From Dawidia soli (lineage in GTDB: Bacteria; Bacteroidota; Bacteroidia; Cytophagales; Cyclobacteriaceae), in the NCBI RefSeq assembly GCF_018598185.1, contig NZ_JAHESC010000005.1, forward strand, positions 62,001 through 126,000: a DNA stretch of 64,000 nucleotides, written 5' to 3'. Under the pieces are notes generated by a model. The model searched no databases. It was not told the DNA's origin and saw nothing but the letters and a program-made list of their open reading frames with translations. Below are positions 50,292 through 59,211 of the stretch, one piece after another; the first letter of the stretch is position 1, and each line of letters opens with the position of its first letter. Made by a program: the position numbers and the translations under genes.

Positions 50292-51674
50292 ATGGAAATA
50301 GCAGGGTTGTTAATCACGCTGGTGTTCGGCCTCGCCCTGGTGAATGCCGTGGCGTACCGACTTCCCGTATGGGAGAAGATCGGCTATGCCTGGCCCATGG
50401 GCCTGGGCGCTAACGCGTTGCTGATGTTTATGCTGGACCTGATGCACATCTCCCTCCGGCACGTTACGGGGGTGTTGGCGGTCGAGCTTGCGCTGACGAT
50501 CGTGTTGGGGGTATATATCCAACGGAAGTACCGGCCGCGGCTGCCGGAAAAGAGTTTGCTGACAATAGCGGCACCACGCAACCTGGCGTGGCTGTTGCTG
50601 ATGGCCACGGTGGTGTTCCTGGTATATGTCGTCACCACGCGGGCGTTGTTCTGGCCCGTATACATCTATGACAGCATCTACGGCTTTGACTTTGTTGCGA
50701 AGGCCGTGGCCCAGGAAGGTACCTTGAACAACGCGGTCTTCGACCCGCACCATCCGCTCTATAGCCTTCGAAGCCTGTATCCACCACTCGTAGCGCTCAA
50801 CTTTGCCTTTGCCTATCTCTTGGGCTTTGAGACCTCGCATATCATCGTGGTGATATTTTATGCGTCGCTGGCCGTTTCTCTGTACGCCTTCCTGGCACAG
50901 GTCACCACCCCCCTGGGCGCCGCCTTTTATACCTTGCTGCTGGTGACGATCCCCGAGCTGTTCAACTTTGCCTCGCTGTCGTCGTCCAATCCTATCTGCG
51001 CCTACTATTGCGCCATGGGCCTGCTGGCCCTGTGGCGTGCCGTAGATACCACGTGCGGCCTGGACCTGCGAATGGGCGCCGTGCTCATAGCACTGGCGCT
51101 GTGGACCCGGCCGGAAGCGATCATATTTGCCACAGTAGCCGGAGCATTGGTACTGTGGTGGAGTATAAAGCAAAAGCGTATCGGGGCCGTGGTGGTCGTG
51201 GGCGTGACCTTCCTGGCCGTCTGGGGAAGCTGGCAGCTATATTTACAGGATGTTTTGCATGTCACGGGCGATCAGCCCATGGACTTCGACCTTACGTGGG
51301 ATGCCGGCAAGCTCTCCCGCATGCTGAGCCGGGTCATGGAAGTGACCTTTCACGGATCGTACTATGGCATCGTGATGTTTTTGTTCGTGGCCGTGGTATT
51401 CCTGAATATCCCGTTCCTGTGGAAACAGCGGCATACGTCGCTACTGCTGGTCGTCATTGTCGCCGCATGGGGCCTGTACCTGCTCGTGTTTTATCAGCTG
51501 GATACCGACTTTATGCCGAACTCGACGGACTGGATCGGCGATGCATACCGCCGAGGCATGTTTAACTTTATCCCACTGATGTTGTTATATTGTGCGGCCA
51601 GCCCGTGGAGCCGTACGGCGTTCACCGGCATAGAGCGGTGGTTAGACGCAGACAAATCTTCCGTAACAGAATGA
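50292..51674 (+). CDS. GT-C type membrane glycosyltransferase
   Basis: 460 residues with about 11 membrane helices. The first periplasmic loop after helix 3-4 carries the acidic-aromatic stretch VYIYDSIYGFDFVAKAV and the following DPHHPLYSLRSLYPPLVALN. That pattern of Asp and a long loop is expected for a GT-C polyprenyl-phosphate sugar transferase such as the ArnT/PMT or DUF2079-like groups. It would move a sugar from a lipid carrier to an acceptor outside the inner membrane. The last codon overlaps the next start (ATGA), so the three genes 49779-52237 are one unit. Confidence 0.75.
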   Translation: MEIAGLLITLVFGLALVNAVAYRLPVWEKIGYAWPMGLGANALLMFMLDLMHISLRHVTGVLAVELALTIVLGVYIQRKYRPRLPEKSLLTIAAPRNLAWLLLMATVVFLVYVVTTRALFWPVYIYDSIYGFDFVAKAVAQEGTLNNAVFDPHHPLYSLRSLYPPLVALNFAFAYLLGFETSHIIVVIFYASLAVSLYAFLAQVTTPLGAAFYTLLLVTIPELFNFASLSSSNPICAYYCAMGLLALWRAVDTTCGLDLRMGAVLIALALWTRPEAIIFATVAGALVLWWSIKQKRIGAVVVVGVTFLAVWGSWQLYLQDVLHVTGDQPMDFDLTWDAGKLSRMLSRVMEVTFHGSYYGIVMFLFVAVVFLNIPFLWKQRHTSLLLVVIVAAWGLYLLVFYQLDTDFMPNSTDWIGDAYRRGMFNFIPLMLLYCAASPWSRTAFTGIERWLDADKSSVTE

Positions 51675-52237
51675 AAAGTGCCTTGTGCGTAACGTTGTTG
51701 CTCGTGGCGTGTGCCGGTCCACGCCGGTTGCCGCTTTCGTCGGCAGCCGTTGGCGGATTTACCACGTGGCAAACGGGGCACGACCGGCAGACCGTGCAAC
51801 TACTTCCGGCCACGGGCACGAACGCATTGGTTCAGCGCGGCGATTCTGCCTGGATGCAAGTGAAATTCAACGTGCGCGAATATGGAGAAGTATCCTTCCC
51901 GTTGGCGAATACGGCGCCGGGTGTGGAGGCACCGCGTGCAGACCTTTCAGGCTGCAAGTCCGTGCGCATCACGTATAAGGCAAATCAGGCGTTTATCGTG
52001 CAGCTGCGCCAGACCGGCGTACACGGCGGCATTCAGAATCACATCGAATTGCCGACATCTGTCCAGAGCACCACCGTAACAGTACCCTTTACACAGTTTA
52101 CCGGTGGCCTGAAGCCCCTTGCGCTAAACGATGTCGCCAAATTCAATTTTGCATTCTTATCCAACAATACAGCAGAGGGGTATGCGGAGCTTATAGTCTA
52201 CGACGTGGTCGTTGACGGCTACACCGCGCCACGATAA
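51671..52237 (+). CDS. Lipoprotein with CBM-like jelly-roll domain
   Basis: 188 residues from the ATG at 51671 (MKSALCVTLLLVACAG), which overlaps the GT-C stop by 4 bp. The lipobox is LLVAC. The rest (about 28-188) is a beta-sandwich with LSGCKSVRITYKANQAFIVQ, TVTVPFTQFTGGL and DVAKFNFAFLSNNTAEGY, strongly like carbohydrate-binding modules of the CBM11/CIA30 type. It may bind the glycan product of the adjacent transferase. Converges with the FUSC gene, with only 6 bp between stops. Confidence 0.7.
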   Translation: MKSALCVTLLLVACAGPRRLPLSSAAVGGFTTWQTGHDRQTVQLLPATGTNALVQRGDSAWMQVKFNVREYGEVSFPLANTAPGVEAPRADLSGCKSVRITYKANQAFIVQLRQTGVHGGIQNHIELPTSVQSTTVTVPFTQFTGGLKPLALNDVAKFNFAFLSNNTAEGYAELIVYDVVVDGYTAPR

Positions 52238-52243
52238 CAGATG

Positions 52244-53308
52244 CTATTCTTTTAGCTTGGACAGGATCACTTTGGTTTTGCGCAGTTGTTTGGTCGCGGC
52301 GAACTGCAATTTTTCGTTGTAGAGGATCCAGCCGCCCAGCGAGCCCATGGCACTGCCGATAAAGATGTCGATAAAACGGGTGGTGAGTAACCTGTTGGGA
52401 TCACTTGTCAGCGCGGGTCCCGATTCCGCCAGGAAGATCGTGAGTACTGTAATGAGGATAACGGCCAGTCCATAATTGCGTACGACTAATATCTCCACCA
52501 CGATCTGCAATACGACGATACTCAGGCATAACACCGGCACGGGTGGATGTAGCAAGAGTATGATCCATGTTAAGATCAGTCCCACGAAGGTACCCATGAT
52601 CCGTTGCACGCTGCGCTGCCAGATGTGTTTGGTGCTGATGCCTTGCATGACGGCGGCGCAGGAAGTCGGAATCCAATAGGGGTTGTCAAGTTTTAAGAGA
52701 CGGCCGGCGAGCAGGGCTGCGCCGACAAAAAATCCAAACGTGACCGATTCGATCAGATTTACGTACCGGCTCTTCGCAACGGTAATGGTCTCCGTGGTCG
52801 CCGGCATGCGTTTGTGCATTAACAGGAAAAATACGAAGGCCAGGAGGCAGGAAGTCATCGTGCCGATGCCTACCAGTCCAATGCGATGCGGCACAACGGC
52901 CAGGTCGTGCGGCAGGCATACCGCAACCGAGGCGATCATGATAAAGAAAAAGTTGCCGGGTGGTCTGTTCATCTTCAGGTAGAAGATCGCCAGGTGCACA
53001 GTAAAGGCATATATCCCCAGGATAAGACACGACCACAATGGATGAAAGCTGGCCACGCTTCCGACCGTAAACGACACCATCAGTCCAAAGGAGCAGGCCA
53101 TGAGCTTTACCAGCTGATTGGCCATTTGTTGCTGTACCTGCATGTATAGGATCACCAGGCCGGCCATGGATGCCAATTTGCCGTCGACGATGTGGCCGGT
53201 AAAGTATCCGGTCAGCACGGGTATACCGACACACAGGCCGGCCAGCACGGGCAGGTGCCACGTGCGATCGGTCTTCTTAAACTCCAGCAGCTCCCGGAAT
53301 ACGGCCAT
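52244..53308 (-). CDS. FUSC-family inner membrane efflux protein
   Basis: 354 residues from the ATG at 53308 (MAVFRELLEFKKTDRTWHLP); a TTG at 53317 is possible. Two sets of about six helices, separated by a charged segment near KRMPATTETITVAKSRYV, and the conserved block WIPTSCAAVMQGISTKHIWQ with RIMGTFVGLIL, typical of fusaric-acid-resistance (FUSC) proteins. These are aromatic-acid or hydrophobic-compound exporters. The start lies one base after the stop of the arginase-like gene (TGACATG), so the two are translationally coupled. Confidence 0.85.
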   Translation of the reverse strand: MAVFRELLEFKKTDRTWHLPVLAGLCVGIPVLTGYFTGHIVDGKLASMAGLVILYMQVQQQMANQLVKLMACSFGLMVSFTVGSVASFHPLWSCLILGIYAFTVHLAIFYLKMNRPPGNFFFIMIASVAVCLPHDLAVVPHRIGLVGIGTMTSCLLAFVFFLLMHKRMPATTETITVAKSRYVNLIESVTFGFFVGAALLAGRLLKLDNPYWIPTSCAAVMQGISTKHIWQRSVQRIMGTFVGLILTWIILLLHPPVPVLCLSIVVLQIVVEILVVRNYGLAVILITVLTIFLAESGPALTSDPNRLLTTRFIDIFIGSAMGSLGGWILYNEKLQFAATKQLRKTKVILSKLKE

Positions 53309-53309
53309 G

Positions 53310-54137
53310 TCACGCAAGGATTCGTCTGATCGCCTCTACGGCAACTTCGGGCACGCGGGCGTGCGGGTCGAGCGAAGGATCGTAGGCGGTAATGCCTACG
53401 CCGGCGATGGTATACCGGTGTCGAATGCTGTCAATGGCACGGTATAATGTTTCCGGCGACAGCCCGCCGGGCGTGCTATATTCATTGACGCGAGCATAGT
53501 CGGGATCGAGCACGTCCAGGTCCAGGTGCAGGTATATTTTGCCTGCGGGAAGTCGAAAGTCATCAAAGGCATTTTCGGGTTGTGCCAGGGTAGCGGGCGT
53601 GATCAGGCGCACCGCCGAAGCGGCCAGCCGGTGGCCTTCCAGGGCATCGACGTCACGTGCGCCCGCCAAAATGATCTTATCCTCTGCCACCGGCGCATAG
53701 CCGGGAATTGATTCGGCCAGGGGTGTCCAGCACTGACCGGCAACGATCGAGAGCGCCATGCCGTCGAGGTAGCCGCCGATGGTGGTTTCGGGCGTGTTAA
53801 AGTCGCCGTGGCAATCGAACCAGATCACGCCGAGGTCTTCTTGCAGGCCGCTGAGCACGCCCAGGGCGGCGGCATTGCAATTTCCGGTGAACACGAGGGG
53901 GAACTCACCCTGTTGTTTGGCCGCGGCGACTTGCTCTGCCACGGCCCGGGCTACGGCAAAGCTCGTGGTGACCTCGGTAGCGAACGGCGTGTCGACAAAA
54001 ACTTCGGCCTTGCGGGCACGATGGCCCCACGCGGGCAACTGTTGTGCAACGGCATCGATCAGGATGGGCGGCCCGGCAGCCAGACGCTTGCGATGGTGGC
54101 CACTGTCGTACGGTACGGAAAGAAGGCATGTTTTCAT
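53310..54137 (-). CDS. Arginase/agmatinase/formiminoglutamase-like protein
   Basis: 275 residues from the ATG at 54137 (MKTCLLSVPYDSG). The ureohydrolase fold has the manganese motif DCHGD (108-112) and late HLDLDVLDP (about 203-211). However, the first motif, normally GGDHS, reads GNCNA (85-89), so a metal-ligand His is replaced by Asn. The protein may therefore use a single metal or a different nucleophile, or be inactive towards arginine. It is co-transcribed with a FUSC efflux gene (1-bp gap). Upstream is the araB promoter on the opposite strand. Confidence 0.82.
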   Translation of the reverse strand: MKTCLLSVPYDSGHHRKRLAAGPPILIDAVAQQLPAWGHRARKAEVFVDTPFATEVTTSFAVARAVAEQVAAAKQQGEFPLVFTGNCNAAALGVLSGLQEDLGVIWFDCHGDFNTPETTIGGYLDGMALSIVAGQCWTPLAESIPGYAPVAEDKIILAGARDVDALEGHRLAASAVRLITPATLAQPENAFDDFRLPAGKIYLHLDLDVLDPDYARVNEYSTPGGLSPETLYRAIDSIRHRYTIAGVGITAYDPSLDPHARVPEVAVEAIRRILA

Positions 54138-54275
54138 ATGCCCAAAGGTACAAAAAATGAGAAAGGGCATGAAAAGTGGCGTTCGCTGTGCCGACCGTGC
54201 GCAGCTGCACACGGACCTGTGGCAGGTGAATAAATTATGATGAATGGTTTTGATAGAAAGATTCTGCGTGTGAAT

Positions 54276-54306
54276 TTTGTTTTATTAATTGTAAACGTTA
54301 CATTTA
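54276..54306 (+). promoter_or_regulatory. araB promoter: TTTG, N19, TACATTTA
   Basis: TTTG at 54276-54279, a 19-bp spacer, then TACATTTA at 54299-54306, one base from the Bacteroidota -7 consensus TAnnTTTG. The AATTGTA-N5-TACATTT operator (54287-54305) overlaps the spacer and almost all of the -7 element, the classic position for a repressor. Confidence 0.6.
54287..54305. promoter_or_regulatory. Probable AraR operator in the araB promoter
   Basis: AATTGTA-AACGT-TACATTT. Six of seven arm positions are inverted-symmetric. The same layout recurs at 59178-59196 before the GH51 gene (AATTGTA-ATTTG-TACAATT). Two copies at the two arabinose promoters, with AraR encoded between them, make AraR binding likely. 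Confidence 0.65.
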
Positions 54307-54352
54307 ATAATATAAGTACGGATCACAACAGTATAATAATGAAATAACCACT

Positions 54353-56068
54353 ATGGCGCACGATTCATTTGTGATTGGAATTGACTTCGGCACAGACTCC
54401 GTTCGTTCGATGCTCGTAAACGCCGCGAACGGCGAAGAGCTCGCCACGAGCGTATTTTATTACCCGCGCTGGCGCGACGGCCTGTATTGTGATCCGGCAT
54501 CGAACCAATTCCGGCAGCACCCGAGCGATTACATCGAAGGATTGGAACACACCGTGCGTGCATGCCTCGAGCAGGCCGGCGGCGATGCGCGCAAGCATGT
54601 AAAAGGCATCAGTATAGATACCACGGGGTCGACACCGGTCGCGGTAGACCGAACGGGCACGCCGTTGGCGCTGACCGCCGGCTTTGAACAGAATCCGCAT
54701 GCCATGTTCCTCTTGTGGAAAGACCACACGTCGGTAGGAGAGGCCGCCGAGATCAACGCCCACGCGCAGGTGTTTGGCGGCAACTACCTGCAATATGTCG
54801 GTGGTATATACTCATCCGAATGGTACTGGGCCAAGTTGCTGCATACCCTGCGTGAAGACGCGGCCGTGCGTAATGCGTGCTATACCTGGGTAGAGCATTG
54901 TGACTGGATACCCTTTCTGCTGACCGGAGGCCAGCGCGCGGAGGATATTAAACGCGGCGTATGCGCGGCGGGGCACAAAGGATTGTGGGCCGCGGCCTTT
55001 CACGGCTATCCGCCCGATGAATTCTTTACATCACTCGACCCGCTGTTGAAAGGGTATGTGCAAACGCTGGGGCGGGAGACCTATACCGCGGCACAGGCGG
55101 CCGGTCATTTAAGTGCTGCATGGGCCGCGCGGCTGGGACTATCGACGGAGGTTGTGGTGGGTATCGGCGCATTCGACTGCCACATGGGCGCCGTGGGCGG
55201 CCAGATCGAACCGTATTACCTCAGCAAGGTGATGGGCACGTCAACCTGCGACATGATGGTCATCCCCCGGCCGGATATGGAGAACAAACTGGTCAGCGGC
55301 ATCTGCGGCCAGGTGGACGGATCGATACTACCGGGCATGATCGGTCTGGAAGCCGGGCAATCGGCCTTTGGCGATGTATACGCCTGGTATAAAAAACTCC
55401 TGTTGTGGCCGATAGAGAACATACTGGCGGGCTCCTCGCTGATCACGAGCGAAACAGCCCGGGAGCTAACGGCCGAGCTGAGCGACAAACTCATTGCCAC
55501 CCTTGCCGTACAGGCGGGACAGTTGCCGCTGGACGAGCACGACGAGCTTGCCGTGGACTGGCTCAACGGTCGGCGTACCCCCGATGCCAATCAACGGCTC
55601 ACCGGCGGAATCATGGGCTTGAACCTCGGCAGTGACGCACCGGCCTTGTTCAAGGCCTGGGTAGAGACGACCTGTTTTGGTGCCAGGGCCATTGCCGATC
55701 GGTTCCAGCACGAAGGTATACCGGTGAAAGGCATCATTGCCCTGGGCGGCGTAGCGCGCAAGGCTCCCTACGTCATGCAGGTGATGGCCAACGTCATGAA
55801 TAAATCGATCCGCATCCATCGTTCGGAGCAAACGTGCGCCCTGGGAGCGGCGATGTTTGCCGCCACGGCTGCCGGGATACATCCGTCGGCGGAGGTGGCC
55901 ATGCAGGCGATGGGACAGGGGTTTGACCTCACCTACGACCCGCAGCCGGCTGCCGTGCCGTATTACCATGCGCGGTATAAAAAGTATCAGGCCTTTGGCG
56001 CGATGATCGAGCAATCGGTCGAACCGTTGCCGGCCGATCCGCAACGTGTTCAGGGAGCCTTCGCCTAA
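54353..56068 (+). CDS. araB: L-ribulokinase
   Basis: 571 residues of the FGGY carbohydrate kinase family. The phosphate motif VIGIDFGTDSVRSMLVNA opens the protein. HVKGISIDTTGSTPVAVDR and the second-domain motif GVARKAPYVMQVMANVMNKS with CALGAAMFAA follow. Length and the sequence GLYCDPASNQFRQHPSDY are characteristic of bacterial AraB. It phosphorylates L-ribulose to L-ribulose 5-phosphate. First gene of the araBDA operon, 46 bp after the promoter; araD starts 12 bp after its stop. Confidence 0.96.
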   Translation: MAHDSFVIGIDFGTDSVRSMLVNAANGEELATSVFYYPRWRDGLYCDPASNQFRQHPSDYIEGLEHTVRACLEQAGGDARKHVKGISIDTTGSTPVAVDRTGTPLALTAGFEQNPHAMFLLWKDHTSVGEAAEINAHAQVFGGNYLQYVGGIYSSEWYWAKLLHTLREDAAVRNACYTWVEHCDWIPFLLTGGQRAEDIKRGVCAAGHKGLWAAAFHGYPPDEFFTSLDPLLKGYVQTLGRETYTAAQAAGHLSAAWAARLGLSTEVVVGIGAFDCHMGAVGGQIEPYYLSKVMGTSTCDMMVIPRPDMENKLVSGICGQVDGSILPGMIGLEAGQSAFGDVYAWYKKLLLWPIENILAGSSLITSETARELTAELSDKLIATLAVQAGQLPLDEHDELAVDWLNGRRTPDANQRLTGGIMGLNLGSDAPALFKAWVETTCFGARAIADRFQHEGIPVKGIIALGGVARKAPYVMQVMANVMNKSIRIHRSEQTCALGAAMFAATAAGIHPSAEVAMQAMGQGFDLTYDPQPAAVPYYHARYKKYQAFGAMIEQSVEPLPADPQRVQGAFA

Positions 56069-56080
56069 CGCCAGTGTGCC

Positions 56081-56782
56081 ATGAAAAAAAATTATGATAC
56101 TATCCGCACGGCCGCGTATGATGCCAACATGCAACTGCCTAAACTGGGGCTGGTGTTGTTTACCTTTGGCAATGTAAGCGCCGCCGATCACGAGCAGCGC
56201 GTCTTTGCCATCAAGCCCAGCGGCGTGCCGTACGACGAGCTGTCGCCGGCCAACATGGTGGTCGTGGATTTCGATGGAAATGTGGTAGACGGCGCGTTGC
56301 GACCTTCATCCGATACCAAAACCCACGCGGTGCTGTACAGCCATTGGCCCGACGTAGGCGGTATCGTCCATACGCACTCTACGTATGCCACCGCCTGGGC
56401 GCAGGCGCTGACAGACATTCCAATCTTCGGCACAACGCATGCCGATCATACCACGGCCGACATACCCTGTGCGCCGCCCATGGACGACCAGATGATCCAG
56501 GGAGACTACGAATACCAAACAGGCCTGCAGATCCTTCAATGCCTGGCTGAGCGCCGGCTGAGCCACCGCGACATGGAAATGATCCTGGTGGGGAACCATG
56601 CGCCCTTTACCTGGGGCAAAGACTGTCGCAAGGCGGTCTACAACAGCGCGGTGCTGGAGTCGGTCGCGCAGATGGCCTACCTCACACGCCAGATACAACC
56701 CGATGCCGCCCGCCTCAAAGAGTCGCTCATTCGCAAACACTATGAGCGGAAACACGGACCCCACGCATATTATGGGCAATAA
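56081..56782 (+). CDS. araD: L-ribulose-5-phosphate 4-epimerase
   Basis: 233 residues of the class II aldolase/epimerase family. The zinc ligands His97 and His99 are in [12 protein letters not shown], the third His is in the later GNHAPFTWG, and the substrate-phosphate motif GNVSA is near the N-terminus. It converts L-ribulose 5-phosphate to D-xylulose 5-phosphate, which enters the pentose phosphate pathway. Length and motifs are full. It lies between araB (12 bp) and araA (32 bp). Confidence 0.96.
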   Translation: MKKNYDTIRTAAYDANMQLPKLGLVLFTFGNVSAADHEQRVFAIKPSGVPYDELSPANMVVVDFDGNVVDGALRPSSDTKTHAVLYSHWPDVGGIVHTHSTYATAWAQALTDIPIFGTTHADHTTADIPCAPPMDDQMIQGDYEYQTGLQILQCLAERRLSHRDMEMILVGNHAPFTWGKDCRKAVYNSAVLESVAQMAYLTRQIQPDAARLKESLIRKHYERKHGPHAYYGQ

Positions 56783-56814
56783 CAAATCAACGATATAGAC
56801 AAACGACAACAATC

Positions 56815-58308
56815 ATGACGAACTTGAAGACGCTGGAAGTTTGGTTTCTGACGGGAAGCCAGTTTTTGTATGGCGAAGAAACGCTCCGGCAGGTGGCCGC
56901 CCACTCCGAAGAGATCGCCCGGACACTGGATGCCGCGCCGGCCATTCCCGTGCGCGTAGTATATAAGCCCGTGCTCAAAACACCCGAGGAAATATACCAG
57001 GTGTGCCAGGAAGCCAACCGGCATGCCGCCTGCATCGGCCTTGTGGCCTGGATGCATACCTTCTCGCCCGCCAAAATGTGGATCGGTGGTTTGAAGATCC
57101 TGCAGAAACCATTGCTTCATTTGCACACCCAGTTTAACCGTGACATCCCCTGGTCGGGCATCGACATGGATTTTATGAACCTGAACCAAAGCGCGCACGG
57201 CGACCGCGAGTTTGGTTTTATTATGTCACGCATGCGCCTGGAGCGCAAAGTGGTGGTGGGCCACTGGCAGGATGCGTATGTGCACGAACGTCTCAATGTG
57301 TGGATGCGTGCAGCCGCCGGGTGGCACGACCTGCAGGGTGCGCGGTTCTGCCGCTTTGGCGATAACATGCGGCAGGTAGCGGTAACCGAAGGCGACAAGG
57401 TGGAGGCCGAGATCCGGTTCGGGTATTCGGTTAACGGCTACGGTATGGGCGACCTGGTGCAGGTGATCCGGTCTGTGCCCGATGCAGCCGTCACCGCATT
57501 GGTGGACGAATACGAAGCCAGCTATCGCGTGGCCGATGCCTTGCGCAAAGGCGGCGCCCGGCATGCTTCGCTGCAGGAGGCCGCGCGCATCGAGCTGGGC
57601 TTACGCGAATTCCTGAAGGCCGGAAACTTCAAAGGCTTTACCGATACGTTCGAAGACCTGCACGGCCTGGTGCAGCTGCCGGGCATTGCCGTACAACGCA
57701 TCATGGCCGATGGCTATGGCTTTGGGGCGGAAGGTGACTGGAAAACGGCGGCGCTGGTCCGCGCCATGAAGACCATGGGCAGCGGCCTGCCGGGAGGAAA
57801 CTCCTTCATGGAAGACTATACCTATCATTTTGACCCCGCCAATCCCCTGGTACTGGGAGCACACATGCTGGAAATCTGCGCGTCTATTGCAGACGGCAAA
57901 CCGTCGTGTGAGATCCATCCGCTGGGCATTGGGGGCAAGAGCGACCCCGTGCGCCTGGTATTTAATGCGGCAGCCGGCCCCGCCCTCAACGCGTCGGTCA
58001 TCGACATGGGCAATCGCTTCCGGCTGCTGGTGAACGAGGTGGAGGCGGTAACACCCGAACAAGACCTGCCCAAACTGCCCGTAGCCCGGGTGTTATGGAA
58101 GCCCTACCCGACGATGTACGAAGGCTGCGCGGCATGGATCCTGGCCGGCGGTGCGCACCACACCTGCTATAGCCAGAACCTCACCGCCGAACACCTGCAG
58201 GACTTTGCCGACATGGCCGGTATAGAGTATACACTCATCGGGCAGGATACCGACCTGCGCCAGTTCCGGAACGAGCTGCGCTGGAATGAGCTGTATTACC
58301 GGCCCTGA
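56815..58308 (+). CDS. araA: L-arabinose isomerase
   Basis: 497 residues starting [20 protein letters not shown]. The manganese ligands are recognisable at the same numbering as in E. coli AraA: Glu306, Glu333, His350 and His449. It converts L-arabinose to L-ribulose in the cytoplasm, the first step of the pathway. Full length, no defect. Third gene of the araBDA operon; an 82-bp gap to the regulator gene contains no clear terminator. Confidence 0.97.
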   Translation: MTNLKTLEVWFLTGSQFLYGEETLRQVAAHSEEIARTLDAAPAIPVRVVYKPVLKTPEEIYQVCQEANRHAACIGLVAWMHTFSPAKMWIGGLKILQKPLLHLHTQFNRDIPWSGIDMDFMNLNQSAHGDREFGFIMSRMRLERKVVVGHWQDAYVHERLNVWMRAAAGWHDLQGARFCRFGDNMRQVAVTEGDKVEAEIRFGYSVNGYGMGDLVQVIRSVPDAAVTALVDEYEASYRVADALRKGGARHASLQEAARIELGLREFLKAGNFKGFTDTFEDLHGLVQLPGIAVQRIMADGYGFGAEGDWKTAALVRAMKTMGSGLPGGNSFMEDYTYHFDPANPLVLGAHMLEICASIADGKPSCEIHPLGIGGKSDPVRLVFNAAAGPALNASVIDMGNRFRLLVNEVEAVTPEQDLPKLPVARVLWKPYPTMYEGCAAWILAGGAHHTCYSQNLTAEHLQDFADMAGIEYTLIGQDTDLRQFRNELRWNELYYRP

Positions 58309-58390
58309 CGGGATGGTAGCACCTTTATTTTGACAGTCCGCCGGTGGAAAGTGTTGGTGAAAGTTCGGAGGATAGGGTACCTTCGCTGCT

Positions 58391-59080
58391 ATGGACATCC
58401 AGAACTATAAACTTCACAAGAAGATCCTCGTAGCGGTCGACTGTATCATCTTTGGGTTTGACGGCAGCGAGCTAAAGGCGTTGCTCATTAAACGCGGCTT
58501 CGAACCCGAGCGCGGCAAATGGTCGCTGATGGGGGGCTTCGTGGGGGAAGACGAAAATGCCGACAAGGCCGCGCTGCGCGTGCTCCACCAGCTTACCGGC
58601 ATGAAGGATGTTTATGTCGAGCAGCTCCATACGTTCACCGATGTGAACCGGGATACCGCGGGACGGGTTATTTCGATCGCGTACTTTGCGTTGATCAACA
58701 TTGCGGCCCACAACAAACAGCTGGAGCAGGAACACGAGTCGCGTTGGTTTCCGCTCGACAAAATGCCGGCGCTGATCTTCGACCATAAAAAGATGGTGGA
58801 GAAAGCAAAAGCCATGCTGCGTCAAAAGGTTGCGACGCACCCGGTAGGGTTTGAGCTGCTGGCGAAGAAGTTCACACTGCCGCAGCTGCAGAACCTGTAC
58901 GAGGCGATCTACGAAACAGAGCTCGACAAACGCAACTTTGCCAAAAAGATGCTTTCGTTAGGCATTCTGAAAAAGCTCGACGAAAAAGAACGCGAGTCTT
59001 CGAAAAAGGGAGCCTTTTATTATGTGTTCGACACCGTCAAATATCGCAAGATGGAATCGAACGCCCTGAAGTTTATATAA
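58391..59080 (+). CDS. araR: Nudix-type arabinose regulator (AraR)
   Basis: 229 residues. The N-terminal Nudix-like domain (about 10-145) begins KILVAVDCIIFGFDGSELKA. The Nudix box region reads GGFVGEDENADKAALRVLHQ with LTG, where the REUxEE catalytic glutamates are lost, so it should bind but not hydrolyse a sugar or nucleotide. The C-terminal winged helix (about 150-229) ends KYRKMESNALKFI. This is the architecture of the Nudix-related AraR of Bacteroidota (NrtR superfamily), a repressor released by arabinose. It lies between araBDA and GH51 and probably binds the repeats at 54287 and 59178. Confidence 0.9.
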   Translation: MDIQNYKLHKKILVAVDCIIFGFDGSELKALLIKRGFEPERGKWSLMGGFVGEDENADKAALRVLHQLTGMKDVYVEQLHTFTDVNRDTAGRVISIAYFALINIAAHNKQLEQEHESRWFPLDKMPALIFDHKKMVEKAKAMLRQKVATHPVGFELLAKKFTLPQLQNLYEAIYETELDKRNFAKKMLSLGILKKLDEKERESSKKGAFYYVFDTVKYRKMESNALKFI

Positions 59081-59177
59081 CGCCCGCCGCCGGTATACCC
59101 ACCGTCAGCGCCGGCCTGAGATTACAGAAAGAATTTTGCGTCCCCCGGATACATTCCTGGGACGAATGTTTATATTG

Positions 59178-59196
59178 AATTGTAATTTGTACAATT
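59178..59196. promoter_or_regulatory. Probable AraR operator before the GH51 gene
   Basis: AATTGTA-ATTTG-TACAATT has perfect 7-bp arms and ends 15 bp before the GH51 ATG. It matches the araB copy at 54287-54305. Any promoter here lies under or just upstream of the site, so binding would block transcription or early elongation. No good -33/-7 pair is visible. Confidence 0.65.
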
Positions 59197-59211
59197 AAAA
59201 CCAGATAACCC

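Noticed and set aside
50310-51173. A 287-codon minus-strand frame opposite the GT-C gene
   Set aside because: It is the antisense shadow of hydrophobic codons, giving a Gln/His/Arg-rich translation with no fold.
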